From positions 1 to 21,000 of IMG/VR virus record IMGVR_UViG_3300036791_000842: a stretch of 21,000 nucleotides of DNA. One strand, given 5' to 3'. A program made the position numbers and the translations under genes. The notes below the pieces were generated by a model, which ran no database searches, was not told where the DNA came from, and saw nothing but the letters and a program-made list of their open reading frames with translations. This document shows, in pieces, positions 1 to 6,821 of this stretch; position 1 is the first letter of the stretch, and every line of letters starts with the position of its first letter. The stretch is from a virus.

Positions 1-1585
1 CGCCTGAAGTCGGCGCGGCTTGCGATTGCGGCCTCGCAGCCGGCGCGCTGCTGCTGGAGCCCTTCGGGTAGCCCTGTTCGGTGTTAAAGCGTTCGCGATT
101 TTCGGGGGTGTCGGGCAGCCGGTTCTGCGAACGCCAGTTTTCATAGCCGGCGCGCCACTGCACCCGCTCCTGGATGGTTTGTGGGGCCGCCTTGGCCGTT
201 CCAGATGGCAAAGCGGGAGCAGCTTGCGCCCCAGGCCGCGGTTCGGCGAGCTGCGGGATCGAAGTGAAGCCAGCGGTGCCGCGCGGATCGCGGTTTTGCA
301 CCTGAAAAGCCCTAGCGGTCGATGCGGTATCCGGTGGGACGCCCGCCACCATGTCTCCGGCTCTGATCTCGGCCGCACCCACGCCTGGGGCTCCTCCAGA
401 CAGCGTTTGCGCCCGGCCTGGGTCCATAAAACCGCGTGCGGTAGCCAATTCGGCCGGTGTAGAGGCCCCTCTACCGATCATATTTTGGTCGGGTGCGGTA
501 CCCAACTGGCCGGTGAGCGCGCGCATGGCCGAGGTGAAGGCCCCGGAATAATCGCCGCGCATCAGCTTGCCGATGGCGCTGTCCGGGTCGGCCTTCCAGC
601 CTCCGGTCGGTGTATTTCCAGGAGCGGCACTCGATTGTGGCGAAACTGGGGCAGGCTCGGCTGCCGTTCCTCCCGGCGGCAGCGCTCGGGTCACACCTTC
701 GGGCGACGTGGTCAGAATATCGCCGGCCTGGCCAGTCGGGCGCAGCCCGGCTTCCGGGGTAGGCCCGCCCATACGTCCGGGGATCGGGTACTCGGGACGG
801 GGAGTTGCTGGTGGTTCAGTGGCTGGAGCCGGCGGGGTTGCTGCCTCACCCTGGCCCGTAGGCAGCGCAGGCGACACGACCTCTTCCGGTCGCGGATCGC
901 CAGGAGATTTGCGCATCGGCGGCACATCGGGCGGCGGCTCGGGTGTATTCGCCACCTCGGGGGTCGGCTCGGCCGGCGTGATCTTGCCACCGCCGGTCTC
1001 CGCCGCCGGTTGCTGAGGGGCCGGCTGCGGAGCCGGGGCTGGAGCAGCAGCGGGAGCGGCTGCCGCAGACGGTGAATAGGGCGGTAGCGGATGCGCCGGC
1101 GAGCCCTGATAGCCGGGCTGGGTAGTGTAGGTGTTGCCGTAGGGATCGGTTCCACCACCACCACCCGCCCCGCCGGCTGTCGGCCAGCCAGCGCTGGTCG
1201 GAGCTCCGGCACGGCTAGCGACATTCGGCAGACTTGAGGCATGGGCCTGCGAGCCGAACAGCGCTTCGCCGATCTTCTGAATGCCGCTCGCAAAGCCGCC
1301 TTGCTGGCCGGATTGGGTGCCGGTCGGCGGCGACGGCGGGGTCTGTGCCGACGCATAAAGCCCCTGGTATTGCGACTGCGTCGCCGGGTCGTTCTGGCCG
1401 CCGACCACCGAGGCCGGGCTGCCGCCGCCGCCCATCATGGCATTGTCGACGAATTGCGCCGGAGCGCCGCCCGGCGACATCGCGTTGCCGGAAAAATCGT
1501 TGCCGGCGGTTTGGGCCAGTGGTTGCTGGTCGCCAAATTGGGCGTTTTGACCGCTACTGGACTGACCAGGGGTGGGGCCAGCCAT
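1..1585 (-). CDS. Large Pro/Ala/Gly-rich virion-associated protein, 3' end beyond window
   Basis: An ATG at 1585 opens a frame with no stop for 528 codons to the window edge, so the C-terminus is missing. It starts MAGPTPGQSSSG. The first 120 or so residues are rich in Gly, Gln and Ser, residues about 150-300 are rich in Pro and Ala (runs such as PAPAPQPAPQQPA), and the later part is more mixed (GKLMRGDYSGAFTSAMRAL). There is no signal peptide or recognisable enzyme domain in the visible part. The start overlaps the stop of the preceding gene as TGATG with GGAGG just upstream, so translation is probably coupled. Its place after the tail genes and two short Gly-rich proteins suggests a minor virion or DNA-ejection protein, but that is inference. 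A long plus-strand frame over the same bases is its antisense shadow. Confidence 0.8.
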   Translation of the reverse strand, partial: MAGPTPGQSSSGQNAQFGDQQPLAQTAGNDFSGNAMSPGGAPAQFVDNAMMGGGGSPASVVGGQNDPATQSQYQGLYASAQTPPSPPTGTQSGQQGGFASGIQKIGEALFGSQAHASSLPNVASRAGAPTSAGWPTAGGAGGGGGTDPYGNTYTTQPGYQGSPAHPLPPYSPSAAAAPAAAPAPAPQPAPQQPAAETGGGKITPAEPTPEVANTPEPPPDVPPMRKSPGDPRPEEVVSPALPTGQGEAATPPAPATEPPATPRPEYPIPGRMGGPTPEAGLRPTGQAGDILTTSPEGVTRALPPGGTAAEPAPVSPQSSAAPGNTPTGGWKADPDSAIGKLMRGDYSGAFTSAMRALTGQLGTAPDQNMIGRGASTPAELATARGFMDPGRAQTLSGGAPGVGAAEIRAGDMVAGVPPDTASTARAFQVQNRDPRGTAGFTSIPQLAEPRPGAQAAPALPSGTAKAAPQTIQERVQWRAGYENWRSQNRLPDTPENRERFNTEQGYPKGSSSSAPAARPQSQAAPTSG

Positions 1586-2001
1586 CAGATGCCTCCAATG
1601 AGCGATCCAACGCCGCTGGCGACCTGCCCCTTGGCGTTCTGCGCGCCGACAGCGGCGGATGTGGTCTCGCTCAAATCCTGGAATTGCCCCTCGCCCAGTG
1701 CGCCCAGGAATTGTTGCGGGATAGCGCCGGTCAGGCTGGGGGCTTGGCCGACATCCATGCGGAAGCCGGTCGGTCCCGCGCCAAAAGACCCGCCCGCAGT
1801 CGGTGTAGTGCCACTACCGGGAGTGCCGCTCACAGCGCCAGTCGTTGGCCCGGACGGTATGCTGCCGCCTTGGCCTAATCCAAGTTGCTTGTAGCGGTTC
1901 GCCATATCTTGGACAGACATTTGCGTGCCGAACATGGCGTTTGAAATATCAGAACCCTGGATTTGTCCCGGTTGGCTGCCGCCGCCTGTACCGCCCGCCA
2001 T
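1585..2001 (-). CDS. Gly/Ser-rich hypothetical virion protein (138 aa)
   Basis: The protein begins MAGGTGGGSQPGQ and ends SGVGSLIGGI. It is rich in Gly, Ser, Thr and Gln, with one more ordered stretch (residues 19-42, SNAMFGTQMSVQDMANRYKQ) and another around 85-130. The start overlaps the upstream stop as TGATG, with a GGAGG ribosome-binding site inside the last codons of the upstream gene. The downstream junction has the same bases. The start motif MAG and the Gly-Gly-Ile end resemble its neighbours, so these may be related short virion proteins. No family is recognised. Confidence 0.75.
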   Translation of the reverse strand: MAGGTGGGSQPGQIQGSDISNAMFGTQMSVQDMANRYKQLGLGQGGSIPSGPTTGAVSGTPGSGTTPTAGGSFGAGPTGFRMDVGQAPSLTGAIPQQFLGALGEGQFQDLSETTSAAVGAQNAKGQVASGVGSLIGGI

Positions 2002-2426
2002 CAGATGCCTCCGCCAGCCAGTCTGGTGATACCGCCCAGCGCGCTGCCGATGCCGCCCAAGGTCGCGCCCAGTGCACCCTTCTGGGCGTTGGCGAATTGC
2101 TGCGAGGCCGACTTCATGGCGTCGTCGATCCGCATGGTCTGCAGCACGTCGCCGGCCAGCGCGCCGACATTGGCTTGGGTGCGTCCGGTTGAGGAGCCCA
2201 TGCCGGAGGAGAAGGCTTGATTGCTGCCGACGACATTCTCGCCGCCGGTGAAGCCGGTCCAGGCCGCCTCTTGCGGCGACACGCTACCCTCGGCCGGCAG
2301 ACCGAACAAAGCGCCGACGCTGGAGCCCGCGCCGCCGAAACCCAATGGGGTTTGACTGGTGACGCCGCTGGTGTTGCTGCTGGGCGTGAATGGCGTGCCA
2401 CTGCCTGTTGTGCTGTTACCGCCCAT
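2001..2426 (-). CDS. Gly/Ser-rich hypothetical virion protein (141 aa)
   Basis: It begins MGGNSTTGSGTPFTP and ends GGITRLAGGGI. The N-terminal half is low-complexity (Gly, Ser, Thr, Pro). Residues about 85-125 could form a helix (VGALAGDVLQTMRIDDAMKS), followed by a Gly-rich, possibly membrane-active tail (ALGATLGGIGSALGGI). The ATG lies 11 bases inside the end of the acetyltransferase-like gene, with GAGG seven bases before it. Small Gly-rich proteins after the tail genes are often ejection or minor tail proteins. Here that is only positional inference. Confidence 0.75.
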   Translation of the reverse strand: MGGNSTTGSGTPFTPSSNTSGVTSQTPLGFGGAGSSVGALFGLPAEGSVSPQEAAWTGFTGGENVVGSNQAFSSGMGSSTGRTQANVGALAGDVLQTMRIDDAMKSASQQFANAQKGALGATLGGIGSALGGITRLAGGGI

Positions 2427-2823
2427 AATCGAGCCTCAAGGTAAAGCGCGGGCTGATCTCTTTTGCGCCGACACGTCGGCAGAACACGGTCAGGTCGCTA
2501 TCGGTCTCCGACGAGCAACGCCACGCCACACAGCGCCGCGACTTCGCCCATTCGACTGAAGCGCGCATCAGCTTCAGGGCCTCAAGACCGCGACCGTCGT
2601 CGGCAACAATGAAAACGATACTGGCCTCGAACTCGTAGGGTATCCACGGCAGCGTCGTCAGCATGGAAATGCAAAAGGCGTTGTCGGTGCGCTGCGGCAG
2701 GTACAGCAGCGGGTTTTTCATCACGATGTTGCGAAACCACAGCTCGGTCGAGAGTGCGTCGTATTTGGGAGAGTATTTTTTGCGACACAGATAGAACAGC
2801 CAGGGAATGTCGGCCTCGGTCAT
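2416..2823 (-). CDS. GNAT-like N-acetyltransferase (135 aa)
   Basis: The start chosen is ATG 2823 (MTEADIPWLFYLCRKKYSP), which lies just after the stop of the previous gene. A longer frame upstream would run wholly inside that gene. The opening 'MTEADIPWL' and the length fit the GNAT fold. The stretch ASIVFIVADDGRGLEALKL (about residues 72-90) looks like a beta strand followed by the acetyl-CoA loop and helix, then WAKSRRCVAWRCSSE and a final VGAKEISPRFTLRLDY. Many phages carry GNAT-like proteins in their structural operons. The acceptor here cannot be read from the sequence. The C-terminus overlaps the next gene by 11 bases. The family call is by pattern only. Confidence 0.6.
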   Translation of the reverse strand: MTEADIPWLFYLCRKKYSPKYDALSTELWFRNIVMKNPLLYLPQRTDNAFCISMLTTLPWIPYEFEASIVFIVADDGRGLEALKLMRASVEWAKSRRCVAWRCSSETDSDLTVFCRRVGAKEISPRFTLRLDYGR

Positions 2824-2834
2824 TACCCGAGGCT

Positions 2835-3572
2835 CTACCAGAACGGAAACTCCACCGGCGCTCGCTGCGTCCACCACCACGGATTGGAGACGATCGCTGT
2901 CCCCGGCGGCGTCCCCGCCGTTAAGGGCTGATCGGTCGGCAGCGGCAGGATCGCATTGTTCGCCACGTAGTGCTGTTGGTGGTTGATGAACGTCCACCAT
3001 GACTTGTTCTCCGGGCTGCCCCCGTTACCTTCTAGCAAAATCTGTGCTTGGGGAATACCGAAGGTGCCGCCGTCGATCGCGGTGGCCTGGGTGTAGGGCG
3101 GAAACGTTGTGGTCAGGGCGACGGCTGACAATGTCGTTGCCGCCGTGGTGACGTAAACGCCATCGCCGCCTGGAGTGCCGCTCGTCTGACTGGCGATATT
3201 GACACCGGCGGGAACGCCGGCACCTGCAACACTAGCGCCAACCTTGATGGTGCCGGTCACCGCCGCCATTGTCAGGTCGGTTGTTCCGGTCGAAGTCCCG
3301 GTACCGTGAGCTACGGCGGGTGGGATGACAGTCGTGGTGTAGCCGTCGGCGTAGTTCGATGGCAGGTCGGTGTTGAAATCGGTGTGCGATTGTTGGTGTC
3401 GAAGGTTCCACGGCCCGGCGGGTGCGGCAGTGTCGGTGCTTGGATCGAGCAGATACGGTAAAATAGAAAAATTGAACAACCGCTCCATCACTGCAAAATA
3501 ATTGCGGGTCTGCATCATGTGCTCGAAGCTGTAGATCGGGTCGTCGGGGTTGAGCAGAACCGCGAGCGGCAT
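2835..3572 (-). CDS. Phage structural-like protein with Thr/Gly-rich beta domain (245 aa)
   Basis: ATG 3572 is chosen because ACGAGG lies a few bases upstream and the product starts convincingly (MPLAVLLNPDDPIYSFEHMM). Residues 1-50 contain FEHMMQTRNYFAVMERLFNF and ILPYLLDP. Residues about 95-165 form a Thr/Gly/Val-rich beta stretch with 'VGASVAGAGVPAGVNIAS' and 'SGTPGGDGVYVTT', a motif type common in phage virion proteins. The tail is aromatic (NPWWWTQRAPVEFPFW). The same frame stays open upstream to a GTG at 3734 overlapping the previous stop, and a TTG at 3674 has GGAGGG before it, so a form up to 299 residues is possible. Its exact role is unknown. Head or tail decoration is inferred. Confidence 0.7.
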   Translation of the reverse strand: MPLAVLLNPDDPIYSFEHMMQTRNYFAVMERLFNFSILPYLLDPSTDTAAPAGPWNLRHQQSHTDFNTDLPSNYADGYTTTVIPPAVAHGTGTSTGTTDLTMAAVTGTIKVGASVAGAGVPAGVNIASQTSGTPGGDGVYVTTAATTLSAVALTTTFPPYTQATAIDGGTFGIPQAQILLEGNGGSPENKSWWTFINHQQHYVANNAILPLPTDQPLTAGTPPGTAIVSNPWWWTQRAPVEFPFW

Positions 3573-3730
3573 TATGATCCTCGTGACGAGTAAGGCGGCT
3601 TGCGGACCGTCCAAGTCCCAGAGGATGGCGGGCCATAGCTCTGGGTGAGGGGATAAAGCCACGTTGCGCTTCAACGTGCCCTCCAGCGAGACGCGCTGAG
3701 TTAGTGCCGCCCCGCAAGCTGCCTTACTCG

Positions 3731-4045
3731 TCACCGTTTATAGCGGCGCACTTCCTTGGAAATCAGCGTGCTGGCCTCTTGCGCCGGTGCGCGGGTGTCG
3801 GAGGTGCCGAGCGGATCAAACCCTCTTGGCGTTACGCGATCCATGCCGAAATCGGACGCGTTGCCGCCTCGCAATGCGCCCCTTGGTCCGATCCTCGGCT
3901 CCGTCCCCAGCCGCAAAGGACCGTCTAGTGAGCGATCTGATCTCAGAATTCCGTCCGAGGTCTGGAAACAGCCCGTTGGACTGGTCCGATCTGTTCCGTC
4001 CAAAGGTTTCTGTCTGGGCCATTCAGATTGATTCTCTCTGCTCAT
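3731..4045 (-). CDS. Hypothetical protein (104 aa)
   Basis: It begins MSRENQSEWPRQK and ends TLISKEVRRYKR. The composition is polar and Arg/Gly/Asp-rich with little predicted secondary structure, and no family is recognised. The start overlaps the nuclease stop as ATGA, which supports translation from this frame. A plus-strand frame of similar length covers the same bases but would be isolated against the operon direction. After its stop (3731) there are about 160 bases before the next well-supported start. That stretch remains open in the frame of the downstream gene. Confidence 0.6.
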   Translation of the reverse strand: MSRENQSEWPRQKPLDGTDRTSPTGCFQTSDGILRSDRSLDGPLRLGTEPRIGPRGALRGGNASDFGMDRVTPRGFDPLGTSDTRAPAQEASTLISKEVRRYKR

Positions 4046-4512
4046 ATGCTCATGTCCAGTTGGCCGGCCATTTCCAGTTTTCTTCCTATGTCGGTCTTAC
4101 GATATGGAATGTCAGCTTCCGCCAGGGCGTGAACGACATCCTCGATGCTGCGACAAACATAGACCCGGATGCCGAGCGCCTGCAATTTGGCGAACATTTC
4201 GCGCTGCGCCGAGCTGACGGCGTTAGCGCCGACTTTTAGTTCGATGCCGACGATGTTGGTGTAAGTCCGATTAGCGATCGTCCGGTAGGTGCTGAATACC
4301 AAAATATCCGGCATGCCCTTTTTCATGCCGCTGGCATGAAGCCGGCCGGCGGTTGCCTTACCGAGCTTTCCCCAACCGGCCGGGAACGTGGTGAACATCG
4401 CTGGAGGTACTAGTATCCAGTCGAGCAGCTCAGCCACGGACACATGAAACTCAGTCTCCCGCACGTTGTGCGGCAGATTGAAGGGTCTAGCGGCGGACTT
4501 ACGTGGGCTCAC
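4042..4512 (-). CDS. VRR-NUC domain nuclease (156 aa)
   Basis: This small PD-(D/E)XK nuclease is of the VRR-NUC type, a family of phage and bacterial nucleases linked to cutting branched or flapped DNA. The start is GTG 4512, overlapping an upstream stop as GTGA, with a GAGGG-like site before it. Visible family features are FTTFPAGWGKL (about 41-51), GMPD with D69, the catalytic-type ELK (E91, K93), and Q103 in SSAQREMFAKLQALG, followed by VYVCRSIEDV. The length is normal for a stand-alone VRR-NUC protein. It lies inside the virion gene operon rather than with replication genes, so a role in resolving DNA during packaging or in attacking host DNA is possible but not shown. The family call is firm and the biological role is inference. 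Confidence 0.85.
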   Translation of the reverse strand: MSPRKSAARPFNLPHNVRETEFHVSVAELLDWILVPPAMFTTFPAGWGKLGKATAGRLHASGMKKGMPDILVFSTYRTIANRTYTNIVGIELKVGANAVSSAQREMFAKLQALGIRVYVCRSIEDVVHALAEADIPYRKTDIGRKLEMAGQLDMSI

Positions 4513-4808
4513 CGCCGCCGCCCTCGCCGATGGTCCGGCCCGGTGCGTCCACCGGGTCGAGGTGTTCTGTGTAAGCTATTGCCGCGCGTTGGCCGACAAT
4601 CGCCCGGATAGGCACCGTTCGACCAAGGCATACGGCGAACCGGGCCAGTACGGCCCGGCGCTTTATCTTGACGAGCCATCACAGCCTCACATGCGTCCGC
4701 GTCGCCCAGCGCGGCCCTGGCGATGGCCGCGATGCCGACGAATACGTGTCGATGGTCGATGCAGCCGGCCGAGCTTGCCGGCTGGATCGACGCGACTGCG
4801 TGGCCCAA
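4509..4808 (-). CDS. Uncertain small ORF before the nuclease (99 aa from TTG, or 56 aa from ATG 4679)
   Basis: This frame ends RRGRRR with a TGA that overlaps the nuclease GTG as GTGA. Two starts are possible: TTG 4808 (GAGG eight bases upstream), giving MGHAVASIQPASSAGC, or ATG 4679 (GAGG five bases upstream), giving a basic 56-residue protein MARQDKAPGRTGPVRR with 14 Arg. The first half has high third-position GC and looks like normal protein. The second half does not, and another frame there looks better (ending in GEGGGGEPT, stop just inside the nuclease gene). A frameshift between the two frames, or two separate tiny genes, are both possible. Confidence 0.35.
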   Translation of the reverse strand: MGHAVASIQPASSAGCIDHRHVFVGIAAIARAALGDADACEAVMARQDKAPGRTGPVRRMPWSNGAYPGDCRPTRGNSLHRTPRPGGRTGPDHRRGRRR

Positions 4809-4827
4809 GGTTAACGCCTCGTGCCAT
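4687..4827 (-). CDS. Possible tiny Arg-rich ORF (46 aa)
   Basis: The ATG overlaps the preceding stop as TGATG and has a perfect AGGAGG site five bases upstream. The product begins MARGVNLGPRSRVD and ends GRAGRRGRM, with 14 Arg and one Lys in 46 residues. Third-position GC in this frame is modest, and the overlapping frame looks more like normal protein, so this may be a shadow. It is kept because of its strong start signal and its resemblance (MAR start, basic) to the tiny frames upstream. Confidence 0.27.
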   Translation of the reverse strand: MARGVNLGPRSRVDPAGKLGRLHRPSTRIRRHRGHRQGRAGRRGRM

Positions 4828-4985
4828 CAGAGCCTCCTAAGCGGGCGCATTCGCGGGTTGAACCGACGAGTGACGCCCCGTTTGAGCGAAGAGTTAAGAC
4901 GCGGCTGAACATTCGGGGTGCGATAGTTCAAGAAGCGTTTGTTCTTGAGCTGCCGGCCCAGCATCTTGGAAATGTCAGCGGCCAT
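4827..4985 (-). CDS. Small basic protein (52 aa)
   Basis: MAADISKMLGRQLKNKRFLN opens a 52-residue protein with 11 Arg and 4 Lys, ending RPLRRL. The start ATG 4985 sits inside the end of the previous tiny frame, directly after GAGGAGGC. A GTG nine codons upstream would give 61 residues but has no visible binding site. Third-position GC is high, which supports real coding. The stop overlaps the next ATG as TGATG. Basic composition and position between tail and nuclease genes suggest nucleic-acid binding, by inference only. Confidence 0.6.
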   Translation of the reverse strand: MAADISKMLGRQLKNKRFLNYRTPNVQPRLNSSLKRGVTRRFNPRMRPLRRL

Positions 4986-5055
4986 GCCTCCTCGCCTTGC
5001 GGGCTCTGACACGACGGGCGCGACGGGTCTGTTTGAGACGCTTACCGCGCGCCAT
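4975..5055 (-). CDS. Arg-rich mini-protein (26 aa)
   Basis: MARGKRLKQTRRARR opens a 26-residue product with 11 Arg and 3 Lys. GGGAGG lies five bases before the ATG, a strong ribosome-binding site, and the ATG overlaps the previous stop as TGATG. Its end contains the ribosome-binding site and start codon of the next small gene. The composition is protamine-like and recalls the small Arg-rich DNA-condensing proteins of some ssDNA phages. No homology is claimed. Confidence 0.5.
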   Translation of the reverse strand: MARGKRLKQTRRARRVRARKARRHGR

Positions 5056-5099
5056 CAGTACCTCCCGCCTCTGCGAGATTTGCGCCCTCTACGTGCCAT
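5055..5099 (-). CDS. Arg-rich mini-ORF (14 aa)
   Basis: MARRGRKSRRGGRY: 6 Arg and 1 Lys in 14 residues. The stop overlaps the next ATG. The binding site is weak, but the ATG is only four bases after the preceding stop, so re-initiation is possible. The frame is also open upstream (KPQFVNVVVVAVAAKAAGKP), so it could instead be the end of a longer protein starting at a TTG. Confidence 0.3.
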   Translation of the reverse strand: MARRGRKSRRGGRY

Positions 5100-5103
5100 G
5101 GGC

Positions 5104-5172
5104 TTACCGGCGGCCTTTGCGGCCACGGCGACGACCACGACGTTCACGAACTGCGGTTTCAAGGTTACCCAT
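5104..5172 (-). CDS. Arg-rich mini-protein (22 aa)
   Basis: MGNLETAVRERRGRR opens a 22-residue product with 9 Arg and 1 Lys. AGAGGAG lies eight bases before the ATG, the best start signal in this stretch, about 30 bases after the tail gene stop. Codons are mostly CGT/CGC for Arg. The other frame over the same bases has higher third-position GC, so shadow translation cannot be excluded. Confidence 0.45.
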   Translation of the reverse strand: MGNLETAVRERRGRRRGRKGRR

Positions 5173-5203
5173 CTGCTCTTCTCCTCTTTCGAGTGTGTGC
5201 GGG

Positions 5204-6817
5204 TTAAGCGCCGAACAACGTCCGGTCTTCTGATCCTACATGCAAACGCTCGATAGTGAAATCCGGCGAGAAGCTTTGCAGCTCGATGGACCCGGCGATG
5301 CCGCCACCCGAGGTCTGTTGCGGCTCAAAAGCGAAGTGTTGTCCGGCGCTTAGCTCAAAGGCGATGTCCTGGCTACCGCCCGGCACGCCGCCGCCGGCAT
5401 TGATCAGCTTGCCGGTCAGCGACACGCCGCCGCCGAAATTGTCGTAAAATTCCAGGAACAGCCGCTTCCAGTTCTTGATGATCAGTTGCTTCTGCCCGCT
5501 GCCGCGAAAGAATTTGGTCGCCAGCCTCTTAATTAGGTTAGGGTCTGGCTGCATGAACAACTGATAAAGCGAGCTGCCGTCCGTGCCGTATGGCGTAATG
5601 ATGCTGTCCTGCTCGTAGGCACCAATATTGGTCAAATTTAAATTTTGACTAGCGACTGACCAGAACGGCTGCTGGCCGGGGTGGTACATCAGCAACAAAG
5701 AGCGGCTGACGCCGAATGGGTCAGTGAATTTTCCGTTACAGAGTAGAACCTTGAAACCGAACATCGTCGCCGGACACATGGTCGGCAAGAATGCCGAGGT
5801 GTCGAGCGTATTGAGAATGTTGGTGACGCGATTGCCGATCTCACCGGCATCGCCACCGCGGCACTCGAAAATTCCCGCGCCATTAAAGGTCTGAAAATAA
5901 CGCCCCATGCGTCCGACCGGGCGCGGGAAGCGCTGGCCGACCTGGGGGTCGATATTTTCGTAGTTGAAGTTGGTGGTGAACGGATTTTGCGGCGTGCCCT
6001 GGCCGGAGAGCTGCACGTTGGCGATCAGATCGATCGAGCTGTCGCCGAAGCAGTACAGATAACCGGCCGAAGCCGCCAGATCGTTGAATGTGTAGGTGAG
6101 CTTGTTGCCGAAGTAGCCAAAGCTACCGCCGCCATCGGTAGTCGAGAAGTCGGCTCCATTCGACGGTGCTGAGAACGAGATAACGTCCTTTCCGGCCACC
6201 CACAGACGACTTTGGTACACCTCCATGGCGTAGATACCGGGCAACCCTTCCGGCATGGTGTAGGTTACCGGCGGGCTCGGGGTTTCCAGTGCTTCCGTCA
6301 GCCAGTCCGGCGCGGGATCGCCAGGAGCGGAGAGTGTCGTACCATCCCATGCGTACAATCCTTTGGGGCTGCCAAAGAGGACACCGCCCTGCTGCCCGGC
6401 AGTGTTACCGAAAAATTGAGGCCGCCACACCACTGCGCTGGCCCAATACTGCGGGGTGATGGGCTCCCAGATTTGTCCAACGTCAGTGACGGCGAGGGTG
6501 TCGAGATCGACTTGTTGGACATCGCCGTTACTGAGGAACATCCAGCCGAGGCGACCGGGAGGCGGGACATTGAACTCTCCTGTCTCGTTGCCGATGAAGC
6601 CAAAGAAAATTCTGAGAATGGTCGTTCCTGCAGGGGCGGTGTAGATCGCCGGCCCGTGCCCCCAGCACGACCGCAGATTGCCGGGACCGATGGCGAACAG
6701 ATTTTCGTTCCACCATTCCTCTTGATCATCGATCGAGCCGCGACGGCCCTGCTGGTTGAGACCCTTCCACTGATCGAGTGTGAATAGCTCGAACGGGTTG
6801 GCGCTCTGGATCGGCAT
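5204..6817 (-). CDS. gp10-like tail / DNA-stabilisation protein (537 aa)
   Basis: This is a large beta-rich protein starting MPIQSANPFELFTLDQWKG. Repeated strand-turn patterns (VLFGSPKGLYAWDG, YQSRLWVAGKDVISFSAPS, AGYLYCFGDSSIDLI, QTFNGAGIFECRGGDAGEI) suggest a beta-propeller core over residues about 90-430, and the C-terminus is Gly-rich with beta strands. This fits the P22 gp10-like packaged-DNA stabilisation / tail nozzle proteins, which sit below the portal and connector and close the channel. Its place straight after the gp4-like gene is as in P22. The start lies just after the upstream TGA (6822-6824). The assignment rests on order and pattern, not on an alignment. Confidence 0.68.
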   Translation of the reverse strand: MPIQSANPFELFTLDQWKGLNQQGRRGSIDDQEEWWNENLFAIGPGNLRSCWGHGPAIYTAPAGTTILRIFFGFIGNETGEFNVPPPGRLGWMFLSNGDVQQVDLDTLAVTDVGQIWEPITPQYWASAVVWRPQFFGNTAGQQGGVLFGSPKGLYAWDGTTLSAPGDPAPDWLTEALETPSPPVTYTMPEGLPGIYAMEVYQSRLWVAGKDVISFSAPSNGADFSTTDGGGSFGYFGNKLTYTFNDLAASAGYLYCFGDSSIDLIANVQLSGQGTPQNPFTTNFNYENIDPQVGQRFPRPVGRMGRYFQTFNGAGIFECRGGDAGEIGNRVTNILNTLDTSAFLPTMCPATMFGFKVLLCNGKFTDPFGVSRSLLLMYHPGQQPFWSVASQNLNLTNIGAYEQDSIITPYGTDGSSLYQLFMQPDPNLIKRLATKFFRGSGQKQLIIKNWKRLFLEFYDNFGGGVSLTGKLINAGGGVPGGSQDIAFELSAGQHFAFEPQQTSGGGIAGSIELQSFSPDFTIERLHVGSEDRTLFGA

Positions 6818-6821
6818 TGGC

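Noticed and set aside
20-1075. 351-codon plus-strand frame at the left edge
   Set aside because: It is Arg/Gly-rich shadow of the large minus-strand gene, which is open across the same region with a coupled start.
3756-4031. Plus-strand 91-codon frame
   Set aside because: It lies opposite an operon gene that begins with an ATGA overlap, and has no supporting start signal or partner genes.
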